Assembly: GCA_930367215.1 (NCBI GenBank)
Contig: OV884060.1
Span: 213,531,253-213,595,252, forward strand
Reading direction: 5' to 3'
DNA length: 64,000 nt
Source of the DNA: Pollenia angustigena
Taxonomy: Eukaryota; Arthropoda; Insecta; Diptera; Polleniidae
The translations under genes were made by a program, and so were the position numbers. Within the stretch, counting starts at the first letter, position 1, and the number at the start of each line of letters is the position of its first letter. Positions 10,315 through 21,365 of the stretch are shown here, piece by piece. A model generated the notes under the pieces. It made no database searches, was not told the DNA's origin, and saw only the letters and a list, made by a program, of their open reading frames with translations.

Positions 10315-11023
10315 AGTGGCATGTCATAACGTCCAGTGTGGACACTATAACACTCTTAAAAGTGTCACAGTGTCCATGGACTTTATGACACCTTTAAAAG
10401 TGTCATAATGACCATCAGAGCAGTGTCATAAAGTCCGTGGACGTTGTGACACTTTGTAGAGTGTCATAATGTCCACCACATGGTGCTGGTTCACACACGT
10501 CAAGTTTGACTCTTCAAGTCTTGATCTTTTAGGAGAGACGGGAAAAGAGGATACCATTTCTTTTCCCCTCTCTCCTAAAAACTCAAGACTTGACTAGGCA
10601 AACTTGACGTGTGTGAACCGGCACATGCTTACAAACTCGAAAGCATAGACGGCCTTCGGCCGAGCGGGTGGCATGCCATAACGGACACTATGACACTCCA
10701 AAAAGTGTCACAGTGTCCATGGACTTTATGACACTTTTTTTTTTGGTTTAATTTAACCAAATCATTGTCACCGTCAACCATATTATGGTTTAATAAGTTT
10801 CTTTAAAAAAAAGTTTTGTTGGTTGTGACCATAATAAAACATGTTTTTCTCTGCGTGTATGTAGATCTTTTTTTGTATTTAACGTCTTTAGTAATTATGG
10901 ACACTGTGACACTTTTGAAAATGTCATAATGTCCATTTGCAAAGTGTCTTAATGCCCACGGACATTATGACATTTTCATAGTATCCATGGACACTATGAC
11001 ACTGGACGTTATGACATGCCACC
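10315..11023. mobile_element. TGACACT-repeat TIR element (hAT-like), copy 1
   Basis: Outer ends read GTGGCATGTCATAACGTCC and GGACGTTATGACATGCCACC. The flanks ACCGTAAA (10307-10314) and CCCGTAAA (11024-11031) match at 7 of 8 positions. Many TGACACT/AGTGTCA copies, mostly in a GTCCATGGAC context, fill the subterminal regions. No transposase. It contains a nested palindrome at 10483-10624. Confidence 0.85.
10483..10624. mobile_element. nested palindromic MITE
   Basis: The arms begin GTGCTGGTTCACACACGTC and end GACGTGTGTGAACCGGCAC. They stay complementary into AAGTTTG and a GGAGAGA...TCTCTCC core, so the whole 142 bp can fold. ATG on each side may be a target duplication. Confidence 0.75.
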
Positions 11024-11031
11024 CCCGTAAA

Positions 11032-11726
11032 CGTTGCGGTCGTCCTCAACTATTGGTAGAAACAAAAATTACGTAAACGTGTTGCATATAGCTGACATTT
11101 AACACATTTCAGCACCATGCAACACGAAAACAGAAAGTTTTTGAAAATTTATAATGATGATTAAAAGAAAGACTTCTCTTTAATTTTAACTTTTCTTATT
11201 TGGGAGTTTTGTATAAAAATATAAAAGGAAAACGTTGCGTGCATCGATGGCATAGTCGCAGACGCATAAAAAGGGAAAAACATATTTTATCAGGTTCATC
11301 CGCAACGTCAAAAGTAAATTGGCCCTTATTCTTAAGTCTTACCAAATATCCCACAAACGCATTATTTAATTGAAACTAAACAAGAGATATGTACATACAA
11401 ACACAAAAATCAATATGCGTAAAAAATGCAATTGTCACAATTAAGATTTGAACTTGGATCTTTCGTTTGCCGCTAAAGCCAACTAAGCTACGTGCATATT
11501 AAAGGTCTGCATTAATGCATTTGAAAATTGTGTTGAGCGTTGAAGAATTCAAAGAATTACACCACAGACAGTTTTTTAAAAACCTTTCAATGCAGTTAAA
11601 AAATTTTTCTCTGCTTCTAGCATTTGAAAATTAGCTACGTACAGTTTACGATAATTCGTGACGTGATGATACAAAATATTTCGTATACAAATATACCAAA
11701 CTCATATTGTGTATTTTTTCTTACTC
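11032..11726. other. unclassified; tRNA-like box A/B pair near 11440-11495
   Basis: On the complement of about 11440-11495, TAGCTTAGTTGG (close to a tRNA A box) precedes AAGTTCAAATCTT (degenerate B box). The spacing is too short for a complete tRNA and no anticodon arm forms. Probably a decayed tRNA-derived SINE. Confidence 0.35.
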
Positions 11727-12098
11727 CCTGCAAATAAAATTGGACCACCTGATCCATTTTGATAAAATGGACTACTCCATGGACTGGTCCGATGTAATGC
11801 AAGCATGGACCATGTCATTGTTAAAAAGTGTTTGTAGTGAGACGACATGTCTTCGTTATTTAACGACATGCTTTCGTTTTTAAACGACTTAAAAACTAAT
11901 CCTCTTGAGTATACCATGGAGTAGTTTTAAAACAACTCCTTAGTAGTCCAAAGGTGGGTTATTTGATCCTCAACTTGGACATCGCAATGTTAAATAAACC
12001 ATGTTTTTTCCATACGTTTTGGTTACTTTTGGACTAGTCCTGGTCCCTTGTGGGCTACTCTTTACACGCGTGTTTGGACTGGTCCTATTATTTGCAGG
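11727..12098. mobile_element. CCTGCAAATAA TIR element
   Basis: The left end CCTGCAAATAAAATTGGACC pairs with the right end GGTCCTATTATTTGCAGG. GGACTRGTCC-type palindromes recur inside. No target duplication or ORF could be established. Confidence 0.6.
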
Positions 12099-12124
12099 CT
12101 CTTATTGCCGCGTGTATTTTTCTT

Positions 12125-12356
12125 GGTGGCATGACGTCCAGTGTCATAGTGTCCATGGACGCAAGGACATTTTCGTCAATGGTATAACAAAAACCGGCTT
12201 CGCTAACTACAGGTTCTCTGCACAGACGGCCTTTGGGCGGCCGCAAGGATTTTTTCCTTTACGGTATAACAAGAACAAGTACCACAACATGCTTACAAAC
12301 TCGAAAGCACAGCCGGCCTTCGGACACTATGACACTGGACGTTATGACATGCCACC
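12125..12356. mobile_element. TGACACT-type TIR element, copy 2, with perfect TSD
   Basis: It has the same ends as 10315-11023 (GGTGGCATGACGTCC ... ACGTTATGACATGCCACC). A perfect 8-bp duplication TTTTTCTT flanks it (12117-12124, 12357-12364). It shares the internal GCTTACAAACTCGAAAGCA segment and a GGCCTTCGG motif with copy 1. Confidence 0.88.
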
Positions 12357-12364
12357 TTTTTCTT

Positions 12365-13604
12365 TCTTCTTGTTCATTTGGTGAGTATTTTTCGCATTAG
12401 GGTTTTACTTTAGTAAAGCATTTTTTTGTGCTTCTGTACGTTCACGCAGTATTTGTTTGTGACGATTTGTATCTGTGTTCAAATGGAATTGTGCAGGCCT
12501 CTACTGCATATTCGAACTACTGGTGTAAACTTGTAAAATTCTTAAAGTGTCAGTTAAGGCCTTTTGTATTTAAACTGATAATGTATTAATGTATGTAGGA
12601 GTTCATGTTTGAAGACCAGCAGAAAATATAAAAAAAAATAGTTGAAGGAAATTTATTGCAAAATTTAATTAAAATAGCCATACGGTTGTAGTCTGTAGTA
12701 GTAGTCACTAGGTAGTAGATAGCTGCAAATATAGTTAGTAAGTGACCCTGGGGCTAAGCTGAAAGGTGTGAAAATTGATTTGGACATTAACAAGGCTCTA
12801 TGATACTACATATTTTAAAGCAGCTGTTGCATATTCAATTTTCAGACAAGTTTGCAAAAATAAATAAATTGGGTGTTGATAAATATGTACATTGAAAAAG
12901 AGTAAGAACGGAAAATGTATTCATTCTCCCAATACTAGCCACCTAATCATAGTTCGAAGTTAGTCCAGATCTCTTTTTGGTTTTTTATATGTTAACTTCA
13001 TCTATTTTTTAATAAAAGGGCGGGTCAATTACCCAACAAACACGAACTCAAACCTTTGATATGTTATTACTTTATCATTTGATATCAAGCTCAATTCTCA
13101 ACCCCTTTTTAATTGTTTGATTGTAACATTTAAATTCAAATTGATAATGATTTGCATATAAACATTTGAAATACAAAGTCTTATCAATTTGATATCAAAT
13201 AAGTTTCAAATGGGATTCTCAAATCAGAAATAAGCTTGGCAACACTCAAGCGAAAAATAAATGTAAACATTAAAAAATGGCGATAAAAGTAAAATGTGTT
13301 TTACAATTTAAGAAAATTCGCCTTTAGAAAACCTTTATTTCTTGTTAAAAAATTTTAATTATTTGTGAGTAAAAAAATAATTTCAAAGTGTACGAATGAG
13401 AATGAAAACAAAAGTGAAAGAAAGTGAAGAAAATATAAGTTTATTGTACGATCGCGGTGCTACGCCATCGCAATCCTCAAAATCAAAAGGAGCACTTTTG
13501 TCTGGAGAATGCTAAGGTTTTTAAAATCATTATCAAACGTTTGTCGTTTGAGAAAATGTTTCATTTCAAATCATTTTCAATTATAAATCACACCTCCGTT
13601 GGGT
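12365..13604. other. mostly unclassified; possible TIR pair 13027-13608
   Basis: TACCCAACAAACACG near 13027 and CTCCGTTGGGTA near 13597 are complementary over about 8-10 bp and could bound a TIR element. No duplication is seen. The remainder is AT-rich, with ATTTGATATCAAA-like palindromes at 13060-13215. Confidence 0.3.
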
Positions 13605-13789
13605 ATGATACAACTTGCCGGGCAAGCCGTACTCCATGGGGATCTCAGCCACTGGGCGACGAGCAATGAGTTCCCCAACCGCCCCTGTATGTCAAAACAA
13701 CCAATACACACAGAGTGCTGTTTTAAGCATACAATTCGGCATAATTATACATTTGCCCCTTGCTATTAAAGCTTTACTGCTTGAGCAAA

Positions 13790-14130
13790 AGCTCCTAGGG
13801 AGATCTGCCTGCAGGCCGAACTTTCATACAAGTGGTGAACAATTAGCTTTCGAAGTAGGCTGTTTACGATCTTCTCTGACGCGATTTTTGGTTTAAACTA
13901 CAACCGGCAGTAGTCAGTTCGGTGCCGCGCCACCGGGGCTACTGACTCCAGTGGTACTAGATAGGATATCTGGTTAGCCGCGATCAGAAGAGATCTTTCA
14001 ATTTAGAACACTAAAGAATTAAGGCTGCACCTGTTTCCCCAGAGGATGTAGTACCATGACGTAGAATATTCTTAAAATACTTCTCTACATACACATAATG
14101 GGGGTTTGAGGGTATATAAGATTCGGCAAC
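13790..14130 (+). repeat. TCAGCCGCGATC dispersed repeat, copy 2
   Basis: CACCGGGGCTACTGACTCC, GTGGTACTAGATAGGATATC and AGCCGCGATC run parallel to 8458-8530, followed by CTGTTTCCCCAGAGGAT and ATATTCTTAAAATACTTC. No ORF domain recognised. Confidence 0.6.
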
Positions 14131-14419
14131 CCGAAATTGAAACAGTTGTGATTGCAGACCTATGTCTCTCAGTTAATGAATGAAATGAAAAATGGAGTTA
14201 TTAAAAAAATTAAAAAAGAGTGTGAGATTCGGCAACCCCAAATAAGGGCATTTTTTTAGCTGCCTCACAACTTTTGATATCGATAACTATGGTTTGGCAG
14301 CTAAGAATGTCAAACTGTGTTGATATTTCTGTTGAGTAATGATTAACGCTTAACGCTCAAACAGCGCTTCCAAATTGTGTAAATTTAATTAAAAAAAAAA
14401 AAATAAATAAATATGTTCG

Positions 14420-14580
14420 CGTAGCTCATAGAGTACTCCGTCCATTTTACGGTCACAACATAGTGAGCAAGTGATTCGTGCAGCTATTGATCGTTTTCGC
14501 ACTAATTTTACTCTTTTTTAATCAAAACTAATGACAAAACAGAGAAATGTGCGTACCACGCTGGCGGCCAGAATATCGCA
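14420..14580 (+). pseudogene. mariner transposase N-terminal fragment
   Basis: Plus-strand reading gives AHRVLRPFYGHN and EQVIRAAIDRFRTNFTLF, the second half of the mariner DNA-binding domain, followed by a possible NVRTTLAARIS linker. It stops at about 14580. The matching catalytic part resumes at 16180, so this looks like the left piece of one split element. Confidence 0.65.
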
Positions 14581-14589
14581 AAACAAAAA

Positions 14590-15149
14590 TTTTTTTTGTG
14601 CTATGAAAGCTCATGTAGACATCTAAAAACATTTAACATGTATCAAAATATGCCTCCAAAAAGCAAGATATGCGTTATAAACCTGAAAAATGCTGCAAAA
14701 TGGCTCTTTTAACTAAATTCTGCAAAATCGATGCCCAAATTCATAAAAAGCTCTAAAATGGATAAATATATTATTTCTGCCTTCACTGGTCGCACAAGGA
14801 AAAACATGGAATTGCATATTTATGGTAACCCTGGTCATGACTATACGAACATCATGTGTTTTTTACCGCAGACTCCCATCCCGATATTTTCAGGAAAACT
14901 GAGTTGTTTTCTCTTTAAACCGAGATTACTAGGAAACTTTTTTAAGTCGAGTTAAGAAGACAAGAGAAAAAGTACTTTATAAAAGGGCCCAAGTTTAAGC
15001 TGTCAAATGCACTGTTTAACTGCGCCCACTTTATGGAAATAATAAGCAGTATTATCTGAAAAAATGTCATGAATAGATTCACGCTTGAACCAAGGCGGGC
15101 CTTTCGTTTCAGATCGTTAAATCCCATATGGCCCAAATAATGTTGAAAT
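14590..15149. other. unclassified sequence inside the split mariner
   Basis: No known domain or terminal repeat was found. Short ORFs (for example 14731-14955) have no recognisable similarity. Confidence 0.4.
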
Positions 15150-15733
15150 CAGTGTTCGAAAATAAACAGAACATTATTTAGTGTTTATGTAGATAAACAT
15201 TACCCTTAATATCGTACGTAACTATTTCCAAGAAAGAGCCGAACAGTTGTATTGATGCTGTTGACAAACGTTATATTTTAATGTTTATAATGTTTCTTTT
15301 TTTACAGTGATAAAGAAATGAACAAATAAATTAATGTTAGCAATGACCGCAGCACGAACAGCTTGTGTGTGTATATGTTTAATTTGTGTAAAATTGTTTT
15401 GCTGGCTTTTTGTTTTTTTTTCGTATTTGTACTTTGTTTTTATAAAAATGTTTGGTTTTTTTTAACCAGCCAAAAGGGCGCTAAGCACAACAGAAACGAA
15501 CGAACCTTAATGAGCTGAACCGAACAGAGTGAAGTTTGTGGATTTAAAAAAAAAACTGAACGGTATTAAATATTTTTGTTGAGTTGGATAAGAACAGTAT
15601 TATTTTTGTGTTTGACAGATGACAAACAGGGAAACGTTATATTTTTAATGACCATACAAAAACCATATTTTTAAATTTGTTTTTGTTCAAAATGTAAGTT
15701 AGGCGAACGAAATCTTCGTTCAAAATCGGGGGA
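15150..15733 (+). mobile_element. CAGTGTTCG TIR element, copy 1 (hAT-like)
   Basis: It starts CAGTGTTCGAAAATAAACAG and parallels 32829-33466 through AAGAAAGAGCCGAACA, AAAAGGGCGCTAAGC and GACAAACAGGGAAACG. The right end (GCGAACGAAATCTTCGTTC) has diverged from the expected CGAACACTG. No ORF. Confidence 0.7.
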
Positions 15734-15796
15734 CAGGTTTTCAATTTTGTGTGTTTATATTTTACAACTTTAAGTTGTATCGAATTAAAAAAAAAT

Positions 15797-16045
15797 CTGG
15801 GGCCTAATTACCGCATTCGATATCGAGTAAGCTCTCGTATCGAGTAAACTATCGTATTTTTCTGCATTCGATAGACACTGACGTATCGAATGAAAGCTAG
15901 AGAGTTGTAATGGCTTTGGTTACACGATATCGAATGCTATCATCTCAAATTACGATACATTTGATTCGATATCGAGAGTCATAATACCAAAATAAAAAAT
16001 TTCGATCAATTTTGCTCGATATCGTATGCGGTAATTAGACCCCAG
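15797..16045. mobile_element. CTGGGG...ATCGAT-rich MITE, copy 1
   Basis: Ends CTGGGGCCTAATTACCGCAT and ATGCGGTAATTAGACCCCAG are near-perfect complements continuing into TCGATATCGAG. The interior is packed with TCGAT/ATCGA palindromes. A second copy lies at 26165-26401 with the same internal GACACTGACGTATCGAATGA block. Confidence 0.85.
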
Positions 16046-16179
16046 TATATTTAATCAAAATTAAGTTAATGAATTTTGATTAAACTGGTCAATTCGGCTT
16101 TTACTGTATTCAAACAAAAAGACAATAACGAATGACCAATTTGAAATTAACATCACTTATGTTTTGATACTCTTAAGTT

Positions 16180-16592
16180 TTTGCCTCATCGGTCCTTATG
16201 GCTTTCGAAATGAGCAAGGAGCCGTTAGCGTGAATGGCGAGCGCTATCGAGCCATGCTGACCGAATTTTCGGTTGCAATCATTAATGAGCTAAACATTAA
16301 AGACATTTGGTTCCAACAAGACGGCGCAACTTGCCATACAGCGCACTTAACAATCGATTTACTCCAAACACAACTTGGTGTCAACTTTATTCTCATAAGT
16401 GGTTCTGTTCGTCGGCCTCTTCGTTCCTGCGATGTAACGCCTCCGGATTATTTTTTGAAAGCCAATATTCAAGCCACCATGGAGGCCATAGGGCGAGATT
16501 AATTGGAAAAAGTAGTAAAAATTAGACTGATCTAATGGACCATGTAACTCGTAGCCGCGGCGGACATATGCCGAAAATCAAATTCAAAAAAT
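16180..16592 (+). pseudogene. mariner transposase catalytic and C-terminal part
   Basis: IGPYGFRNEQGAVSVNGERY, then DIWFQQDGATCHTA (second Asp), RPLRSCDVTPPDYF (third Asp; 41 residues between them by count) and, after a frame change, MDHVTRSRGGHMPKIKFKK stop at about 16590. The first catalytic region is absent. Together with 14420-14580 it reads as one DD41D copy of a different subfamily from the 2377 and 6044 copies. Confidence 0.8.
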
Positions 16593-16616
16593 AAATGCCA
16601 TGAAATTATCTACCAG

Positions 16617-17332
16617 TACCCATGTTCTGTAACTTAAGTGAGAACTTCTTGCATCGAAAAGATGTGAAACAAAATATTCCATCGTTTCTCGAAAAGTGAG
16701 AAAAATGTGTGTCTGTAACTCATGTCGAAAACTATTAAAAGATTACGTCGTTACGTTATAAATGTCATAATATTGCACTCGAAGCCGATGTGACATTGCA
16801 GACGTTCAGAACGCCAGTAACACATATCGTTGACGGCGACCAAAATTTAAAAATTTTTCAACGACGGCGGCGTAAATACAACCGGCGGCTTTACCAAATT
16901 GTGTAAAGAGCGACTTTAATGTTTGTTGTTTGCAAACGAGCTTTGAAGACATTCGTATATTTTATTAAAATGTTAAAAGCAAAATAATAAAACAACGAAA
17001 AATGTGCCAAGAACAAAATATTAATATTACTATTCTTTGCATTTTGCATTTTTAATTGTTTTTTAGTGTTAAAATTTTTTTTCGCCCCATTTTTATTCGT
17101 GAGTTTATTTGAGAGTTCAAAGCGGGAACTTTTCTCACCAGAATGTTACAGATACACTTTTTCTGGAAATTGGCGAGTAATTTCCTTACGTGACAGCTTG
17201 TACTCGCCAAAAAAGTTACAAACACAGTTTAGTGAGAAAAACAGCTGTTTGTTTCAATTTATGGCATTTTTGTTTCATTTCACACATTTCAATCGAAAAC
17301 TTTCTCGACACGGCAGTTACAGAACATGGGCA
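16617..17332. mobile_element. CCCATGTTCTGTAAC TIR element
   Basis: The left TACCCATGTTCTGTAACT and right AGTTACAGAACATGGGCA ends are complementary over 17 of 18 bp. CAG on both sides may be a 3-bp duplication. GTGAGAAAA and CTGTAACT motifs recur inside. The 113-codon frame at 17066-17407 crosses the right boundary and is probably fortuitous. Confidence 0.7.
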
Positions 17333-18880
17333 CAGAGTATAAAAAGAAAATTTCATTCCAACAATATTTCTGTCTTAAAATACCATTTTAGGTCCTCACG
17401 CCACTAAAAAAACAACCTTTATATACTCTAATTTGTTTTTTTAAGACTAAGCCTTAAAGTGTTAAAAACTGGAACCTTAGTCGCCAATGAACCTTCATGG
17501 GTTAATAAGGAAGTTTCTGGAAAAATCAAGAAGTCCTTAACCAGCAAATATAATCATTTACATTATCTTTCCTTTATAACTTCATTATAAGATTCATAAC
17601 TTAAAATTGCTCTGAAATAAAAAACCTCTTCTCACCCGCCCCCATCTCCTACGCCTTCTTAATAAGCCAAAAAAAAAAATAAAATGTAAAATCCAGCAGG
17701 AAATATGTTTTTCAAACATCCTCAACATACAAACAAAGTTTAATGATGACAATAATGAATAATATAAAGAGAAACGTAGGAATCAACGAAGTGGGGTGAA
17801 CTTTACGGAAAAAGTGGCAAAAAAGGGTAAAAATAAGCAGAAAAGGATGAATTCTAAGAAAAAACCCAAGTTGAAACTTTTTATTATAAATACAAACATC
17901 TTTTTCTCCTCTTTAACAGTTTAAAAGCGCAAAAATATAAAAAAATGCAAAGATGTCTTCAACAGTTGAAAGAATGGAATATAAATGATGGTTCGGTCGG
18001 TCGGTTGAGTGTTGTATGATGAAATGAAAATGAATCAACAGTTGAAGGAATGCATGATGTTGACTCAAGGAATGTATGCAAAAAGGCAACTTAAAAAAAA
18101 ATTCAAGCAAGAAAAAAATGCAAAATTAAAACAAAACGAGTAGAGTAAAATGCAGGGGAGGATTATCATGGAGTTCAATGTTAATTTCGTTGATTGCTTT
18201 TTATGTTTTTTTTTGCTTTGCTGCCGAGTTGTTGTAGTTCCATTTTTTTCTACTTGTTTTCCTCTGTTGCCAAGAAAATAAATTCATCTTAACAGCAGAG
18301 CTTTAAAAGAATTTTATTATTATTATTTTTTTTTCTGCTATTAAGTGAATCATTTTCTATCAAAGAAACACTCTAGCAAATTATGGTGGCAACAATGAGT
18401 GAGCAAAAGTTATGAGTTGACAAAATGACCAATTCCTCTAAGTCATTATTAAAATTAAATAAAAAAAAAATTAAGGACCAAAGTGATGAAAACGTGGTAA
18501 AAACATTAGTTTTAATTAAAAATGCCAATAAGATAATTAAAGAAGCTTAAAATTGTTTGATTTAAAAAACGAGCAAATCTGCACCCTACACAAATAAGTA
18601 ATTTTTCACAAACAAAAAGTGTGTGTTTTTTAAAAAGCACATAAGTTAATAAAATAACTGCATTTTAGAAAATTAAACGTACCTATACTAAGAAAGTATT
18701 AAAAAAAAAGTTTTTTTTTATCCTCTTTAAAATATAGTTTTAATGCCTCTTTTTAAAATCTTTTTTTTAAATACCTTTTCCAAAATATCAATACTGAAGA
18801 AAATTTCTTTTAATTAATCTTTCTAAACAATTTTTAAACTTTTTACAAGCAAAATACATCCTTTTTTTTTTAGCAAAAAT
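17333..18880. other. unclassified AT-rich spacer
   Basis: Homopolymer A and T runs and no recognisable genes, terminal repeats or RNA genes. Confidence 0.5.
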
Positions 18881-18889
18881 ATATATTTT

Positions 18890-19995
18890 TTTTTAACAAA
18901 AGTACCTCTTTTTTAACAAAAGTACCTTTTTTAACAAAAGTATCTTTTATAACAAAAGCACCTTTTTTAAAAAAAGTACCTTTTTTTAACAAAATTAACT
19001 TTTTAACAAAAGTACTTTTTTGCCTTCATTAACAAAACTACCCTTTTTAGCAAAAGTACCTTTTTTAACAAAAGTACCTTTATTTTAGCATAAGGAACTT
19101 TTTTAACAAAAGTACCTTTTTTAACAAAAGTACCTTTTTTAACAAAAGTACCTTTTTTAACAAAAGTACCTTTTTTAACAAAAGCACCTTTTTTAAAAAA
19201 AGTACCTTTTTTTTAACAAAATTAACTTTTTAACAAAAGTACTTTTTTACCTTCATTAACAAAACTACCCTTTTTAGCAAAAGTACCTTTTTTAACAAAA
19301 GTACCTTTATTTTAGCATAAGGAACTTTTTTAACAAAAGTACCTTTTTTAACAAAAGTACCTTTTTTAACAAAAGTACTTTTTTAACAAAAGTATCTTTT
19401 ATAACAAAAGCAAATTTTTTAAAAAAAGTACCTTTTTTTAACAAAATTAACTTTTTAACAAAAGTACTTTTTTACCTTCATTAACAAAACTACCCTTTTT
19501 AGCAAAAGTACCTTTTTTAACAAAAGTACCTTTATTTTAGCATAAGGAACTTTTTTTTTAAGAAAAGTACCTTTTTTAACAAAAGTACCTTTTTTAACAA
19601 AAGTACTTTTTTAACAAAATTACCTTATTTTAAAGTAAAAGCACCTTCATTAACAAAACTACACTTTTTAACAAAAGTACCTTTTTTAACAAAAGTACCT
19701 TTTTTAACAAAAGTAAAGTATAAGCAACTTTTTTTTAACGAAAGTACCCTTTTTAACAAACAAGAGTGGCTTTTTTTTAAAAAAGGTAATTTTTTTTTTA
19801 GCAAAAGTACCTTTTTAAAGAAAAGTACATTTTTTAACAACAGTAAATTTTTAACATAAGTACCTTTTTTTAACAAAAGTAGCTTTTTTTTTAACAAAAA
19901 TACCCTTTTTAACAAAAGTACCTTTTTTTTTTATTAAATTAACCTTTTTTAACAAAAGTATCTTTTTAATAAAAGTATATATTTTAACATAAGTA
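18890..19995 (+). repeat. 18-bp tandem array with higher-order units
   Basis: The unit is roughly TTTTTTAACAAAAGTACC (18 bp), repeated for about 1.1 kb with length variation in the T-run. A longer block containing ACCTTCATTAACAAAACTAC recurs near 19021, 19250, 19473 and 19642, so blocks of about 223-229 bp (the last about 169 bp) were themselves duplicated. The minus-strand 96-codon frame at 19625-19915 is a by-product of the 18-bp period (KKGTFV repeats). Confidence 0.9.
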
Positions 19996-19999
19996 CCTT

Positions 20000-20711
20000 T
20001 TAAAGGTACATATTTTGGCGCCTCCAAACAATTTTTTGTTACTGCGTCGAAATATGTTTGTTTTCAATGATCTTAAAATATTTGATTTATCACACTTACG
20101 TAATTGAAATAATACAAAAATTTGAACAAATCAAAAAAGGCTGCACAAAATATAAAAAGTACACAAGAGGTGGCCCAAAAAATAGCAAATCTTTTTTTCT
20201 TCAGAAAAAAACTTTTTTAATATTATAGGAATAATATCATATGTTAAAGTCGTGCGGCCGGTGAAGCCTGTTGGTCTGGCAGATAAATCTGTCACTGAAA
20301 TTTTTAGTTAAGAAGGGCTACAACAGCCTTTTTAATTATGACTTTCACCACAGGCTAAAAAGGGTATATATAAGTCATTCCGAGTGATATTTGTACTATA
20401 TTGACCTTAGACCCTTTAAAGCATAGGTATTTATTGTGCGTTCTTATGAAAATATTTGTATTGGCAAGGTCCAACTCCTCATTACTCGGCGAAACAGACA
20501 CACTCCCAATTACAGGCACAGCCGTACCCAGGCAACATCGGACCCGCTACGGCCGGGGAAGAAAGTAGCCAACCCTTACCTTAAACACCGTCCAAAGACG
20601 AAACTACACGACCTGCACATATCGTTACGTCTCCTAAGCCGCTAATTCACCAAAAAGGATTTAACAAAAACGCGCTCATACCTCTACAGAAAGAAAAAAA
20701 CTCATGCTAAT
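20000..20711. other. unclassified; unrecognised 69-codon ORF
   Basis: The frame 20436-20645 (+) is Arg/His/Pro-rich and locally more GC-rich than its surroundings, but I recognise no domain. A GGGTATATATAAGTCATTCC stretch at about 20356 resembles TACCC-repeat 5' regions, so this may be a diverged copy. Confidence 0.35.
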
Positions 20712-21365
20712 GACTTTACGTACGAGTCGTACTTATAAATTTAAGCACTTATAAATTTAAGTACGACTAACACCAAAAGCATGTACTTAAAACAATCCAA
20801 AATGGGATTACTTTCGGAACCCATTGCATTCTGTATGCGTGCATACGCGTGTGTTTGTAAATATTTGTTGTAGAAGCAACAATAACTCAATAAAAGTAGG
20901 TAAAAAACTATTTGCTTGTTTTGTGTAGAAACAACAACAACACTACAATAAGAAAATCCATCAGTATTTTCATCTTTAAAAAGTAAAATAAGAAGCAAAA
21001 ATTCCCGAATTCTATTTGCTTAAATTATTTAGTTAAATACATATAATTTTCGAAGTAGAATGATTACGAAAACCTATCGATCATGTTGCTGGTGTCTTAT
21101 AATTGTGAGTTTTTCTGTAATCAAGGGGGGAGGGTATTCCCCCCTCTCTGGGTGTAAGTGTTAAGGTTTCAAAATCGCACTTTCGAATTTGAAATTTGGC
21201 CAACTTAGAAATTCGGGAATCAAGCACAGTTTGGGATTAATTTCTATCTCACTTTTACTTAAGTCAATCCCGTTTTTAAATAATTTTAAGTACGGAGCAC
21301 TTAAATAATTCGAACTTAAATCAAGAATTCTCTACTTGATTTACGGAAACCCTCGTTTAGGTACA
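20712..21365. repeat. GTACGAGTCGTACTT dispersed repeat, copy 1
   Basis: It opens with TACGAGTCGTACTTATAAATT and contains GGAATCAAGCACAGTTTGGG, TCTCACTTTTACTTAAGTC and AATCCCGTTTT. Related sequences occur at 32710-33600 and 57690-58685. This copy lacks the insertion found at 32829-33466 and therefore serves as an empty site. Confidence 0.6.

Noticed and set aside
19625..19915. 96-codon Leu/Lys-rich ORF
   Set aside because: It is a direct consequence of the 18-bp tandem array (a multiple of three), with no independent coding evidence.
18890..19995. CRISPR-like array
   Set aside because: The units are contiguous, without unique spacers, in a eukaryotic context. It is a minisatellite.
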